A stretch of DNA of 64,000 nucleotides from positions 1-64,000 of the forward strand of contig NZ_WMIF01000010.1 of the NCBI RefSeq assembly GCF_009711185.1, written 5' to 3'. The position numbers and the translations under genes were made by a program. Origin of the DNA: Paracoccus limosus (lineage in GTDB: Bacteria; Pseudomonadota; Alphaproteobacteria; Rhodobacterales; Rhodobacteraceae). Below are positions 35,200 through 46,701 of this stretch, piece by piece. A model generated the notes under the pieces. It searched no databases, was not told where the DNA came from, and saw only the letters and a list, made by a program, of their open reading frames with translations. Numbering within the stretch: position 1 is the stretch's first letter; the number at the start of each line of letters is the position of its first letter.

Positions 35200-37628
35200 T
35201 CCTGCCGGAGCTGTTTCAGGACTGGTTCGTGTGCCAAGGCTGGCAGCCGCATCCGCATCAGCTGGCGCTGCTGGCGGCCGAGGGCGACAGCCTGCTGATC
35301 GCGCCGACCGGTGGCGGCAAGACGCTGGCGGGGTTCCTGCCCTCATTGGTGGAGCTTGCGCCGGTGGCGGGGCCGGATGGGTATTTGGAAAATGGTGAAA
35401 GGGCCGGGGTTGGCCTGCATACGCTTTATGTGTCGCCCCTGAAGGCGTTGACGGCGGATATTGCGCGCAATCTGGCGCGGCCGGTGGCCGAGCTGGGGCT
35501 GGATCTGCGGATCGAGGACCGGACCGGCGACACCGGCCCCGCGCAGCGGCGGCGGCAGCGGATTGACCCTCCGCAGATCTTGCTGACCACGCCCGAGAGT
35601 CTGGCCCTGATGCTGAGCTATCCCGAGGCGCCGGCGATCTTTGGCAGCTTGCGGCGGGTGGTGCTGGATGAATTGCACGCCTTGGCCGAGAGCAAGCGCG
35701 GCGATCAGCTGATGCTGGGACTGGCGCGGTTGCGGGCACTGGCGCCGGATCTGCGGGTGACCGGGCTGTCGGCCACGGTCGAGGATCCGCAGGCCTTGGC
35801 GGGGTTCATGGCCGGCGCTCGTCCGGTGGAGATCGTCGAGGCCGATTCGGGGCCGGATCCCGATATCGCCATACTGCCGACCGCGCGGCCCGCGCCCTGG
35901 GCTGGGGGCGGTGGGCATTATGCCATTCCCGAGGTGCTGGCGGCGGTGAAGGCGGCGCGGACCACCATCATTTTCATCAATACGCGGGCGCAGGCCGAGC
36001 TGTTCTTTCAGGCGCTATGGGCGGCCAATGACGAGAATCTGCCGATCGGGTTGCATCACGGCAGTCTGGCGCGCGAGCAGCGCCAGCGGGTCGAGGCGGC
36101 GATGGCCGCGGGCGAATTGCGCGCCGTGGTCGCGACCGGCAGTCTGGATCTGGGCATCGACTGGGGGGCGGTGGATCTGGTGATCCAGATCGGCGCGCCC
36201 AAGAACGTCAAGCGGCTGGTGCAGCGCATCGGCCGGGCGAACCACCGCTATAACGCGCCCTCGGTGGCGCGGATCGTGCCGGCAAACCGCTTTGAGCAGA
36301 TCGAATGCGTGGCCGCGCTGCAGGCGGTCAAGGCGCGCGATCTGGATGGCGCGCCGCGCGGGCCGGGGCCTTTGGACGTGCTGTGCCAGCATATCCTGCT
36401 GACCGCCTGTGCCGGGCCCTTCGATGCCGATGCGCTGTTTGCCGAGGTGGGCACGGCCGGGCCCTATCACGGGCTGGCGCGCGCCGATTTCGACGCCTGT
36501 CTGGAGTTTGCGGCGACCGGCGGCTATGCGCTGCGCGCCTATGACCGCTGGCAGCGGCTGATGCTGCAGGGCGGGCTGTGGCGGCTGCGCGACCCGCGCG
36601 CGGCCAGGCTGCTGCGGATGAATGTGGGCACCATCGTCGAGGCCGAGATGCTGAAGGTGCGGCTGCGCGGCCGCGGCGGTGCGCCCTTGGGCGAGGTCGA
36701 GGAGGGGTTCGCGGCCAGCCTCGTGCCCGGGGATACGTTTCTGATCGGGGGGCGCGTGGTGCGCATGGACGCGCTGCGCGAGATGGTGGTCGAGGTGACG
36801 CCCGACCCTGGCCGGCAGCCCAGGATCGCGGTCTATTCCGGGGTCAAGCTGGCCATGTCGACGCAACTCGCGCATCGGGTTCTGGCGCTGATCGGTGATC
36901 CTGCGCGCCATGACGACCTGCCGCCCGACACCCGCGACTGGCTGGCCCGGCAGGCCGAGGTCTCGCGTCTGCCCGAGCCGGGGCTGCTGCTGTCGGAAAG
37001 CTTTCCCCATGCCGGGCTGTGGCATTTCGCACTTTATGGCTTTGCCGGGCGCAATGCCTTGCAGACGCTGGGTCTGCTGATCACGCGAGAGATGGAGGCG
37101 GCGGGGCTGGGCCCCTTGGGGTTTCTGGCCACGGATTACGCGCTGCTGGTCTGGTCGCTGGATCAGGTCGCCGATCCCGCGCCCTTGCTGGACGGGGCGC
37201 GGCTGCGGGCAGGCCTGGGCGACTGGCTGGGCGACAATGCGGTGATGAAGCGGACTTTTCGCAATGTCGCGACCATTGCCGGGCTGATCCAGCGCAATAT
37301 GCCGGGGCTGCGCAAATCCGGGCGGCAGGCGACGTTTTCCAGCGATATCCTTTACGATACCCTGCGCCGATATGATCCCGGCCATCTTTTGCTGCGCGTC
37401 ACCGCAGAGGAGGCCGGTCGGGGTCTGGTGGATTTCGGAAGGATCGAGGAAATGCTGGACCGCTCGCCCCGCCGCGACCATCGCATCCTGACGCGGGTGT
37501 CGCCGCTGGCCGCGCCCTTGCTGTTGGAGCTGGGCCGCGTGCCGATCCGGGGCGAGGGGCGCGAGCGGCTGGCCCGGATCGAGGCCGAGGCGCTGATGGC
37601 CGAGGCCGGTTTGCAGGATTTCGCATGA
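35196..37628 (+). CDS. Ligase-associated Lhr-like DEXH-box helicase
   Basis: 810 residues. Helicase core: Walker A LLIAPTGGGKTLAGF (about 33-47), motif Ia YVSPLKALTADI, DEXH box DELHALAESKRG, motif III TGLSATVEDP, motif IV INTRAQAELFF, motif V VVATGSLDLGIDWGAVD and motif VI RLVQRIGRANHR. The C-terminal half has the Lhr-core winged-helix/DUF4909-type region. Start is GTG at 35196 within the ligase stop (GTGA). Between LVELAP and GLHTLY an extra segment around GYLENGER is encoded by an intergenic-type repeat (35379-35401). pdeM overlaps its end by 4 nt. Confidence 0.94.
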   Translation: MILPELFQDWFVCQGWQPHPHQLALLAAEGDSLLIAPTGGGKTLAGFLPSLVELAPVAGPDGYLENGERAGVGLHTLYVSPLKALTADIARNLARPVAELGLDLRIEDRTGDTGPAQRRRQRIDPPQILLTTPESLALMLSYPEAPAIFGSLRRVVLDELHALAESKRGDQLMLGLARLRALAPDLRVTGLSATVEDPQALAGFMAGARPVEIVEADSGPDPDIAILPTARPAPWAGGGGHYAIPEVLAAVKAARTTIIFINTRAQAELFFQALWAANDENLPIGLHHGSLAREQRQRVEAAMAAGELRAVVATGSLDLGIDWGAVDLVIQIGAPKNVKRLVQRIGRANHRYNAPSVARIVPANRFEQIECVAALQAVKARDLDGAPRGPGPLDVLCQHILLTACAGPFDADALFAEVGTAGPYHGLARADFDACLEFAATGGYALRAYDRWQRLMLQGGLWRLRDPRAARLLRMNVGTIVEAEMLKVRLRGRGGAPLGEVEEGFAASLVPGDTFLIGGRVVRMDALREMVVEVTPDPGRQPRIAVYSGVKLAMSTQLAHRVLALIGDPARHDDLPPDTRDWLARQAEVSRLPEPGLLLSESFPHAGLWHFALYGFAGRNALQTLGLLITREMEAAGLGPLGFLATDYALLVWSLDQVADPAPLLDGARLRAGLGDWLGDNAVMKRTFRNVATIAGLIQRNMPGLRKSGRQATFSSDILYDTLRRYDPGHLLLRVTAEEAGRGLVDFGRIEEMLDRSPRRDHRILTRVSPLAAPLLLELGRVPIRGEGRERLARIEAEALMAEAGLQDFA
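35379..35401 (-). repeat. Copy of dispersed AAATACCC-type repeat inside the helicase gene
   Basis: On the minus strand this stretch reads CTTTCACCATTTTCCAAATACCC-like sequence (given in parts: CTTTCACCATTTT then CCAAATACCC). It matches two intergenic copies at 41898-41922 and 59498-59523 with few differences. In the helicase frame it encodes GYLENGE. It adds residues at a surface-loop position between motifs I and Ia without breaking the frame. Confidence 0.6.
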
Positions 37629-38311
37629 GCGGCCATGGCTTTGACTATCACGGCCTGCGGCTGGTGGCGCGCGGCTCGGGCGTGTTGTGGTGGCCCGAGG
37701 GCGGCCTGCTGGTGGTGGCCGACCTGCATCTGGGCAAATCCGAGCGGCTGGCCCGGCGTGGTGGCCCGCTGCTGCCGCCCTATGAGGGGCTGGCGACGCT
37801 GGAGCGGCTGGCGGCCGAGGTGGACGCACTGGCGCCGCAGGTCATCGTCAGCCTTGGCGATGCCTTCGACGACATGGCGGCCGTGCCGGCGCTGGACGAG
37901 GCGGTTCTGGCGCGGCTGCAGGCGCTGGCACGGGCGCGCGACTGGATCTGGCTGGCCGGAAACCACGATCCCGCCGTGCCGCAGGGCTTGCCGGGGCGGC
38001 TGGTCGGGCAGCTGGCGCTGGGTCGGGCGGTGCTGTGCCATGAGCCTTGCGACACCATCCCCGAGCCGCAGATCTGCGGGCATTTCCACCCGGTCGTGCG
38101 GCTGGCGGGCGAGCGGCGGCGGGCCTTTCTGCTGGGCGCGCGGCGGCTGATCCTGCCGGCTTTTGGCGCCTATACCGGCGGGCTTGACTGCGACGACCCG
38201 GCCTTGGCGGCGGTGGTGCCACGCGGTCTTGCCATCGCCTGTGGCAGCCGGCCACTGGTCTTGCCGGTCGGGGCGCCGCGCCCATCGGCCGCCATCCGGC
38301 GCCGGCGCTGA
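37625..38311 (+). CDS. pdeM: Ligase-associated DNA damage response endonuclease PdeM
   Basis: 228-residue calcineurin-like metallophosphoesterase, last gene of the repair cassette. Metal-binding blocks are all intact: VADLHLGKSE (DxH), SLGDAFDD (GDxxD), AGNHDP (GNHD) and CGHFHP (GHxH). PdeM-type proteins are DNA endonucleases found with ATP-dependent ligase, Lhr-like helicase and the MBL exonuclease. The ATG overlaps the helicase stop (ATGA). The C-terminus is basic (IRRRR). A strong bidirectional terminator follows 14 nt later. Confidence 0.92.
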   Translation: MSGHGFDYHGLRLVARGSGVLWWPEGGLLVVADLHLGKSERLARRGGPLLPPYEGLATLERLAAEVDALAPQVIVSLGDAFDDMAAVPALDEAVLARLQALARARDWIWLAGNHDPAVPQGLPGRLVGQLALGRAVLCHEPCDTIPEPQICGHFHPVVRLAGERRRAFLLGARRLILPAFGAYTGGLDCDDPALAAVVPRGLAIACGSRPLVLPVGAPRPSAAIRRRR

Positions 38312-38324
38312 GGCCGGAATGCAA

Positions 38325-38349
38325 AAGGGGCGGCCCATGGCCGCCCCTT
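38325..38349. terminator. Bidirectional terminator between pdeM and the outer-membrane protein gene
   Basis: A perfect 11-bp stem AAGGGGCGGCC/GGCCGCCCCTT with 3-nt loop, halfway between two convergent stops. On the minus strand the stem runs into TTTT; on the plus strand the tail is TTGC. Confidence 0.85.
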
Positions 38350-38372
38350 GCAACAGATGCGCCTGAGGCGGA

Positions 38373-39083
38373 TCAGAACTTGAAGTTCACACCGACTTTC
38401 AGGTTGTTGTATTTGGCGCTGGCTTCCGTGGTCAGGCCATTGAAGTCCAGCTTTTCCTTGCCGAAGTTGGCGTATTCGTATTCGCCGGTCACCGACCATT
38501 TTTCGTTGAGCTGTTTTTCGACGCCCAGACCGACGATGTAGCCGGTTTTCTTGTAGTCATCGCTGATGTCGTTCAGCGAGTAGTCGACATCGGCGCGTGC
38601 GACGCCGGCGATGCCATAGACCAGAGTGTCGGGCGCGACGGTGTAGCCGGTCTTGAAGCGCAGCGCGAGCACGTTCTTGATCTTGGATTCGGCCGAGAAA
38701 TCGGTGCCGCCGATGCTGCCATCGGTGTCACCCTTGATGTCGCCGCCTTCAAAGCCCAGTTCCGGGCCGAACACCCAGCGGTCTTTCTGCCAGCGGTAAC
38801 CGGCGCGGACACCCGCGTTGGCGCCCTTGAGCTTCAGCTCGCCGATATTGCCCAGCAGGCTGTCGCTGGCGCTGTCGGTCAGGCCGACGCGGTCCTTGCC
38901 GCCAAAGGCATAGCCCAGCGTCGCACCTGCATAGCCACCTTGCCAGTCGCCGACCGGCTGCTCGATGACGATCGGCGCGGCCGGAGCGGGTTCGACGACG
39001 GGGGGCACATAGCCACCGGCATGGGCGGTGGCGGCCAGGACGGTCATGGAGCCAGCAAGGGCGGCGATGTGTTTCATCTTCAT
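38373..39083 (-). CDS. Outer-membrane beta-barrel protein (Omp25/31-like)
   Basis: 236 residues with a Sec signal peptide (HIAALAGSMTVLAATAHA) and an OMP_b-brl type eight-stranded barrel. The barrel begins WQGGYAGATLGYAFGG and ends on the C-terminal Phe of VGVNFKF, the signal for BAM assembly. Alternating aromatic strands such as GYRWQKDRWVFGPELGFE and KWSVTGEYEYANFG are typical. Likely a porin-like or structural barrel; no specific substrate can be named. The ATG at 39083 has AGGAGATTTGGAC upstream. Its 224-nt upstream region (39084-39307) holds no gene; no clear promoter was pinned down. Confidence 0.9.
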   Translation of the reverse strand: MKMKHIAALAGSMTVLAATAHAGGYVPPVVEPAPAAPIVIEQPVGDWQGGYAGATLGYAFGGKDRVGLTDSASDSLLGNIGELKLKGANAGVRAGYRWQKDRWVFGPELGFEGGDIKGDTDGSIGGTDFSAESKIKNVLALRFKTGYTVAPDTLVYGIAGVARADVDYSLNDISDDYKKTGYIVGLGVEKQLNEKWSVTGEYEYANFGKEKLDFNGLTTEASAKYNNLKVGVNFKF

Positions 39084-39307
39084 GTCCAAATCTCCTAATT
39101 CTTTTGCACAGACACCGACGTTCACGAAGGTTTGGATCAGGCGTCTGCTGCCGTATTCGGTAAACAGATGGGTCCGCTTTTGTCCCGTCGCAACAGAACA
39201 TCCACGGTGCGAAAATTCCAAGCCGGCGGATGAGACATTCCTGCCACAATCAACCTGAGGATGCTTCAACTTGCCGAGACCAGCTTGTGAACGCAAGAGT
39301 TCAGATC

Positions 39308-41776
<2,469 letters not shown>

Positions 41777-41897
41777 TTATAGGGGCAATGCCGGGGAATG
41801 TCACGGGAAAGCCACAAGATTTAGGGGAAACGCCGGGCGTTTCACCCGCATCCGCCCGCACCCGCACCGGACCGTGAAGCCAGCGCCTGACATCGCA

Positions 41898-41922
41898 GCT
41901 TTCACCGTTTCCCAAATACCCA
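41898..41922 (+). repeat. Dispersed AAATACCC-type repeat, intergenic copy
   Basis: Reads GCTTTCACCGTTTCC then CAAATACCCA. Nearly the same as the helicase-internal copy (35379-35401, opposite strand) and the copy at 59498-59523. It lies between the DUF1491 gene end and gyrB. A separate short hairpin GAAACG-CCGGG-CGTTTC lies just upstream of it in the same gap. Confidence 0.6.
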
Positions 41923-41950
41923 ATCGCAACGGCGAAACCTGCGTGGCGCC

Positions 41951-42286
41951 TCAGTTCAGCCCGTCCTGATCCAGCAAGGTCGAGCCGTCGCGGCTTTCGA
42001 TCTCGATCACCCACAGGTCGGGGTCGCGGGCGGCATCGCGGGCGATGCGGGCGTCGATCTCGCGCTCGGGCGCCGCGTCCAGCCGGACCCACAGCCGCCG
42101 GTCACTCTCCAGATCCCATTCGCGCACCCAAAGCTCGGCTCGCCCGTCCAGAGTGGCGCATTTTACCATGATGCTGCCGGCGGTGTCGTCGCCATGGCGG
42201 GTGACATAGGCCGGGATATCGGCCAGCGACAGCCGCCGCAGATAGGCCGCAACCCAGATCCCCGCCGCCAGTCTTGCCTCAGGCAT
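41951..42286 (-). CDS. DUF1491-family protein
   Basis: 111 residues forming a complete DUF1491 domain. LAAGIWVAAYLRRLSLADIP and RHGDDTAGSIMVKCATLDG are the conserved blocks, followed by a Trp- and acidic-rich C-terminal part (LWVREWDLESDRRLWVRLD, DLWVIEIESRDG). Function unknown; the family is alphaproteobacterial. The start overlaps the era stop by 8 nt, so translation is coupled to era, which makes a role near ribosome or RNA metabolism conceivable but unproven. Confidence 0.85.
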   Translation of the reverse strand: MPEARLAAGIWVAAYLRRLSLADIPAYVTRHGDDTAGSIMVKCATLDGRAELWVREWDLESDRRLWVRLDAAPEREIDARIARDAARDPDLWVIEIESRDGSTLLDQDGLN

Positions 42287-43190
42287 CGCCGTCGCGGAAA
42301 TCCAGACCCATCTCGTTATAACGCTCGGCCTCGTCCAGCCAGTTCTCGCGCACCTTGACCTGCAGGAACAGATGCACCGGCCGGCCCATGAATTCGGCCA
42401 GCTCGGCGCGGGCGGCCTGACCCACGGCCTTGATGGTCTCGCCGCCCTTGCCCAGAACGATGCCCTTGTGGCCGGGGCGCGCGACATAGACGATCTGGTC
42501 GACGCGGGCCGAGCCGTCCTTCTTTTCTTCCCAGCGCTCGGTTTCCACCGTCAACTGATAGGGGATTTCCTCATGCAGGCGAAGGGTCAGCTTTTCGCGG
42601 GTGATCTCGGCGGCGATCATGCGCATCGGCAGGTCGGCCACCTGATCCTCGGGGTAAAGCCAGGGGCCGGCGGGAACTTCGGCGGCCAGCCACTCCATCA
42701 GGTCGTTGCAGCCATAGCCCTTTTCGGCCGAGATCATGAAGGTGCGGGCGAACTGGAAGGTTTCGTTGACCTTTTGCGACAGCTCCAGCAGCACCTCGGC
42801 CTTGACGCGGTCGATCTTGTTGATGACCAGCGCCACCGGGGTCTTGCCGGCATGTTCGCGCAGGTTGTCGATGATGGCCCGCGCCCCGTCGGTCAGGCCA
42901 CGATGCGCCTCGATCAGGAACAGGATGACATCGGCATCCGCCGCACCCCCCCAGGCCGCCTTGACCATCGACCGGTCCAGCCGGCGACGCGGGCGAAAGA
43001 TGCCGGGCGTATCGACGAACACCACCTGCGCATTGCCCTCGATGGCGATGCCGCGGATGCGGGCGCGGGTGGTCTGCACCTTATGCGTCACGATCGAGAC
43101 CTTGGCCCCGACCATCTGGTTCAGCAGGGTGGATTTCCCGGCATTCGGCTCGCCGATCAGGGCGACGAAGCCCGCGCGTGTTTCGGTCAT
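42279..43190 (-). CDS. era: GTPase Era
   Basis: Essential GTPase for 30S subunit maturation that binds the 3' end of 16S rRNA. It has 303 residues. G1 [12 protein letters not shown] (about 13-24), G2 region with [10 protein letters not shown]3 VDTPGIF, G4 VINKIDR and G5 ISAEKG. The C-terminal KH domain includes [21 protein letters not shown]. It overlaps rnc by 4 nt, the usual rnc-era pairing that joins rRNA processing and subunit assembly. Confidence 0.97.
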   Translation of the reverse strand: MTETRAGFVALIGEPNAGKSTLLNQMVGAKVSIVTHKVQTTRARIRGIAIEGNAQVVFVDTPGIFRPRRRLDRSMVKAAWGGAADADVILFLIEAHRGLTDGARAIIDNLREHAGKTPVALVINKIDRVKAEVLLELSQKVNETFQFARTFMISAEKGYGCNDLMEWLAAEVPAGPWLYPEDQVADLPMRMIAAEITREKLTLRLHEEIPYQLTVETERWEEKKDGSARVDQIVYVARPGHKGIVLGKGGETIKAVGQAARAELAEFMGRPVHLFLQVKVRENWLDEAERYNEMGLDFRDGDA

Positions 43191-43876
43191 GTCTCGCTTT
43201 CGATCTGATCCAGCAGGGCCTGAGCGGCGGCCTGCTCGATGCTGCGTTTGGTGCCCTTGCCGCTGGCGGTGGCCTCCTGGCCGCTGTCCAGCCGGACGGC
43301 AATCTCGAATTCCGGTGCATGGTCAGGCCCCGAACGCGAGGTCTGCACATAGCGCGGCGGGCTCATGCCCTTGGCCTGCGCCCATTCCTGCAACGCGGTC
43401 TTGGCGTCGCGGGCATCGTCATCGACGCTGTCCAGCCGGCTGGCCCAATGCCGCAGGATGACGGCGCGCGCCGCCTCGAAGCCGGCGTCCAGATAGACGG
43501 CGGCCAGCACCGCCTCCAGCGCGTCGGCCAGCAGCGCCTCTTTCCGGCGCCCGCCCGACATCATTTCCGAGCGGCCGAGCTTCAGCACATCGCCCAGACC
43601 CAGCTCGCGCGCGACGGCGGCGCAGGTCTCGCCCTTGACCAGCGCGTTGTAGCGCGGCGCCAGCTGGCCCTCGGTCGCGGCGCGGTCGGCCGAAAACAAC
43701 GCCTCGGCCATGGTCAGGCCCAGAACCCGGTCGCCCAGAAACTCCAGCCGCTGGTTGTCGGGCCGCGTCGCGGTCGAGATCGAGCCATGCGTCAGCGCCC
43801 GCACCAGCAGTTCGGGCCGGGCAAATTCATGGCCCAGCCGTAGGGAAAAGGCGCTCAGTTCGGCGGAAATCTTCAT
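43187..43876 (-). CDS. rnc: Ribonuclease III
   Basis: Double-strand-specific endoribonuclease that processes rRNA precursors and some mRNAs. It has 229 residues. The catalytic domain carries the signature [20 protein letters not shown] (about 38-57) with Glu and Asp metal ligands, and later [17 protein letters not shown]-terminal dsRNA-binding domain starts near residue 155 ([17 protein letters not shown]) and ends [16 protein letters not shown]. Lies between lepB (42 nt upstream) and era (4-nt overlap). Confidence 0.97.
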   Translation of the reverse strand: MKISAELSAFSLRLGHEFARPELLVRALTHGSISTATRPDNQRLEFLGDRVLGLTMAEALFSADRAATEGQLAPRYNALVKGETCAAVARELGLGDVLKLGRSEMMSGGRRKEALLADALEAVLAAVYLDAGFEAARAVILRHWASRLDSVDDDARDAKTALQEWAQAKGMSPPRYVQTSRSGPDHAPEFEIAVRLDSGQEATASGKGTKRSIEQAAAQALLDQIESET

Positions 43877-43918
43877 GTCTCAATTCTGCCACGACCGATA
43901 CGGTCGCGGCAATCTCTC

Positions 43919-44710
43919 TCAGTCCACGGACTTGAAGAAGCGGTCCGGGCGCCAGGTCCAGAAATACAGCAGCGACTTGCCGGCCGATGAGAACATGATC
44001 CGGTCGGCGCGGCCGATCAGATACTGCGCCGGCACCATGCCCACGCCGCCCGCCGAGGCCGGCCAGCGCGAGTCGCCAGAATTGTCGCGGTTGTCACCCA
44101 TGAAGAAATAATTCCCCTCGGGCACGGTGAATTCCGGCGTGTTATCGCCCGGACCGTTGTCGGTCAGGTTCAGCACGTCATGGCTGACCCCGCCGGGCAG
44201 GGTCTCGGTATAGCGTTCGGCGACGCATTGCCCGTCCTGCGCTTCGCGGATCGGCGCGGGGCAGGGCAGGCTGCCTTGCGGGCCCTGCGGCTCTTGCGCC
44301 TCGGTGAACTCTCCGGCGGGCACCTGCGGGGCGGCCTCGCCGTTGATGTAAAGGGTGCCGTTCTTCATCTGGATGCGGTCGCCGGGCAGGCCGATCAGCC
44401 GCTTGATGAAATCATCGCCGCGCGTCGGATGGCGGAACACCACCACATCGCCGCGCTGCGGTTCCGAGCCGAGGATGCGGCCGGTGATCGGGCACAGGCC
44501 AAACGGGCAGGACACCGCTGAATAGCCGTAGGCCATCTTGTTCACGAACAGGAAATCGCCGATCAGCAGCGTGTCCTTCATGCTGCCCGAGGGGATCCAG
44601 AACGGCTGGAAGAACAGCGTGCGGAACACGCCTGCGATCAACAGCGCCCAGAAGATGGTCTTGACGGTTTCCCAGATGCCCCCATCCTTGCGGGCGTCGC
44701 GTTTGGCCAT
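43919..44710 (-). CDS. lepB: Signal peptidase I
   Basis: Cleaves Sec/Tat signal peptides at the periplasmic face of the inner membrane. 263 residues with one N-terminal transmembrane helix (TIFWALLIAGVFRTLFF). Box B WIPSGSMKDTLLIGDFLFV holds the catalytic Ser, box C/D RGDVVVF and KRLIGLPGDRIQMKNG hold the general-base Lys, and box E GDNRDNSGDSR is present. A 30-residue Gln/Pro-rich insert with paired Cys lies in the middle, as often in this order. The ATG at 44710 has AGGAAGGAACGG upstream. Confidence 0.96.
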   Translation of the reverse strand: MAKRDARKDGGIWETVKTIFWALLIAGVFRTLFFQPFWIPSGSMKDTLLIGDFLFVNKMAYGYSAVSCPFGLCPITGRILGSEPQRGDVVVFRHPTRGDDFIKRLIGLPGDRIQMKNGTLYINGEAAPQVPAGEFTEAQEPQGPQGSLPCPAPIREAQDGQCVAERYTETLPGGVSHDVLNLTDNGPGDNTPEFTVPEGNYFFMGDNRDNSGDSRWPASAGGVGMVPAQYLIGRADRIMFSSAGKSLLYFWTWRPDRFFKSVD

Positions 44711-44764
44711 GGCCGTTCCTTCCTGCGAAAGTCGCGCGTTCATGGGGCGCGCGGGGTCTGAAAG

Positions 44765-45187
44765 TCAAGCGGTAGTGCCGGTCCCGGCCGGCTCGGGCAG
44801 CGCCTCGATGACGACAAAGGCCTGCGCCCAGGGGTGATCGTCGGTCAGCGTGACATGCACCCGCGCGACATGGCCGGCGGGCGTCATCGCCGCCAGCCGT
44901 TCCGCCGCCCAGCCGGTCAGCTGCATGGTCGGCTGGCCGCCGGGCAGGTTGCGGACCGCCATGTCGCGCCACGAGATGCCCATGGCAAGCCCGGTCCCGA
45001 GCGCCTTGGAGCAGGCCTCCTTGGCGGCCCAGCGTTTGGCCAGCGTCGCGGCCTCCAGCTTGCGCCGCCGGGCCAGCGCCAGTTCGGTCTCGGTAAAGAC
45101 CCGGTTGCGAAAGCGGTCGCCATGGCGCGCCAGCACGCCGGCGATGCGGTCGATATTGGCCAGGTCGCTGCCGATGCCCAGGATCAT
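44765..45187 (-). CDS. acpS: Holo-[acyl-carrier-protein] synthase
   Basis: Transfers 4'-phosphopantetheine from CoA to apo-ACP. 140 residues; the AcpS signature [12 protein letters not shown] at the N-terminus supplies the Mg-binding Asp, and [20 protein letters not shown] contains the conserved Glu and Lys. [16 protein letters not shown] closes the fold. The ATG overlaps the upstream membrane-protein stop by 4 nt. Part of the pdxJ-acpS-lepB-rnc-era block. Confidence 0.96.
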   Translation of the reverse strand: MILGIGSDLANIDRIAGVLARHGDRFRNRVFTETELALARRRKLEAATLAKRWAAKEACSKALGTGLAMGISWRDMAVRNLPGGQPTMQLTGWAAERLAAMTPAGHVARVHVTLTDDHPWAQAFVVIEALPEPAGTGTTA

Positions 45188-45939
45188 TCGGGGGTGCCTC
45201 CTTTGGGCGGGGGTGCGGCGAGGTCAGGGGCTGCCACGTCGTCGCCAGACCAGTCCCATATCCCCGAGAGCCGCGCCAGCGTCCAGTCGTAGCTGGCCGA
45301 AAGCGAGATTTCCGGCAGTTCGCCGTAAAGCCCGCGCGCCGAATCCCATGCCGCTCCGGGGCTGTTCCTGACCGCCTGCCAGACCTCGTCGCGGGTGGGT
45401 GGCTTCAACCCGCAGATCTCGTCCTCACTGACCGGATCGTCGGGATTGAAGGCCGCGTCCAGCGCCCGCATGTCCTTCATCAGTTCGCAGCTGTCGCGCA
45501 GTTCCCATGCGGTGGCGGCGACGATCACGCCCACGCCCACCACCGGCAGCGCCTCGCCCACCGTCGAGCCCAGCGTGCGCCCTGCCGCGACCGAGCTGCG
45601 GCGAGCCACCCGTTCCGCGGTGTCATGCACCGCCTCGCGCATGGCGACGCGGGTGCCGCGATAGGGCACGGCATGTTCGGCCAGTTCGCGGCGCAGGGCG
45701 GCCGTCTCGGTGCGGCGCGCCACGCGCTCGGCCTCCAGTTCGGAAAGCAGCCGGGTTTCGCGCGCCCGCGCCTGCGTCACCACGGTCTTGCGCCCGGTCA
45801 TCGCCTCGACCCCGGTCGCCACCGCCCCCAGAACGGCGGGGAAAATCGTCATCGCCACCGACAGCGCCAGCGATGCCAGCGTCAGCAGGATCATCAGCAG
45901 CGACCACAGCCCGCCAAGGGTGCGTAGCAGGAAACGCAT
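45184..45939 (-). CDS. Membrane-associated protein of unknown function in the pdxJ-acpS operon
   Basis: 251 residues. N-terminal hydrophobic region with one or two transmembrane helices ([34 protein letters not shown]), then an Arg/Glu-rich stretch predicted as coiled coil ([20 protein letters not shown]). A second hydrophobic helix ([18 protein letters not shown]) is followed by a C-terminal soluble part with three Cys ([18 protein letters not shown]). It ends in a Pro/Ala tail. No family recognised. pdxJ and this gene overlap by 1 nt (TGATG) and acpS by 4 nt, so it is strongly embedded in the operon. Confidence 0.8.
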   Translation of the reverse strand: MRFLLRTLGGLWSLLMILLTLASLALSVAMTIFPAVLGAVATGVEAMTGRKTVVTQARARETRLLSELEAERVARRTETAALRRELAEHAVPYRGTRVAMREAVHDTAERVARRSSVAAGRTLGSTVGEALPVVGVGVIVAATAWELRDSCELMKDMRALDAAFNPDDPVSEDEICGLKPPTRDEVWQAVRNSPGAAWDSARGLYGELPEISLSASYDWTLARLSGIWDWSGDDVAAPDLAAPPPKGGTPE

Positions 45940-46673
45940 CAGCCGCCGCGGGCCTGATCCATGCGGCTGCGCATCTCGCGGATGGCATGGTCAAGCCCGA
46001 CAAAGACCGACTCGGCAATCAGGAAATGGCCGATGTTCAGCTCGCGGATCTGCGGCAGGGCGGCGATGGGCGCCACGGTGTCATAGGTCAGGCCGTGGCC
46101 CGCATGCACCTCAAGCCCCAGATCATGCGCGAGCGCGGCCCCGCGTGCCAAAGCCGCCAGTTCGGCATCGCGCTCGGCCAGGCGGCGCTCGGTGTCGAAA
46201 TCGCAATAGGCGCCGGTGTGCAGCTCGACCACGGCGGCGCCGGCGCGGGCGGCGGCCTCGATCTGGCGCGGCTCATGGCCGATGAACAGCGACACCCGGC
46301 AGCCCGCCTCGGCGAGCGGCGCGATGAAATCGGCCAGACCGGGATTGCCCGCCACGTCCAGACCGCCCTCGGTGGTGCGCTCCTCGCGCTTTTCCGGCAC
46401 GATGCAGACGGCATGCGGGCGATGGCGCAGGGCGATGGCCTGCATCTCGGCGGTGGCGGCCATTTCCAGATTCAACGGCAGCCGCAGCGCCGCCATCAGA
46501 TGGTCGATATCGGCATCCGAGATATGCCGGCGATCCTCGCGCAGATGCGCGGTGATGCCATCGGCACCGGCCTCTTCGGCGAGGGCCGCGGCGCGCACCG
46601 GATCGGGCCATGGCGTGCCGCGTGCGTTACGGATGGTGGCGACATGGTCGATGTTGACGCCCAAGCGAAGCAT
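45939..46673 (-). CDS. pdxJ: Pyridoxine 5'-phosphate synthase
   Basis: Last ring-closing step of DXP-dependent vitamin B6 synthesis: 3-amino-2-oxopropyl phosphate plus 1-deoxyxylulose 5-phosphate gives pyridoxine 5'-phosphate. 244-residue TIM barrel. [16 protein letters not shown] at the N-terminus, [43 protein letters not shown] and [10 protein letters not shown] are all PdxJ signatures. The ATG at 46673 has a very strong GGGAGGGAACC. Starts 28 nt after the ispE stop, so probably in one long transcription unit. Confidence 0.97.
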   Translation of the reverse strand: MLRLGVNIDHVATIRNARGTPWPDPVRAAALAEEAGADGITAHLREDRRHISDADIDHLMAALRLPLNLEMAATAEMQAIALRHRPHAVCIVPEKREERTTEGGLDVAGNPGLADFIAPLAEAGCRVSLFIGHEPRQIEAAARAGAAVVELHTGAYCDFDTERRLAERDAELAALARGAALAHDLGLEVHAGHGLTYDTVAPIAALPQIRELNIGHFLIAESVFVGLDHAIREMRSRMDQARGG

Positions 46674-46701
46674 GGTTCCCTCCCGCAAGAATGTCGCAGG
46701 T

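Noticed and set aside
36015..37829. 604-codon open frame antisense to the Lhr-like helicase
   Set aside because: The helicase motifs on the plus strand explain the region. The antisense frame is Arg/Pro/Gln low complexity.
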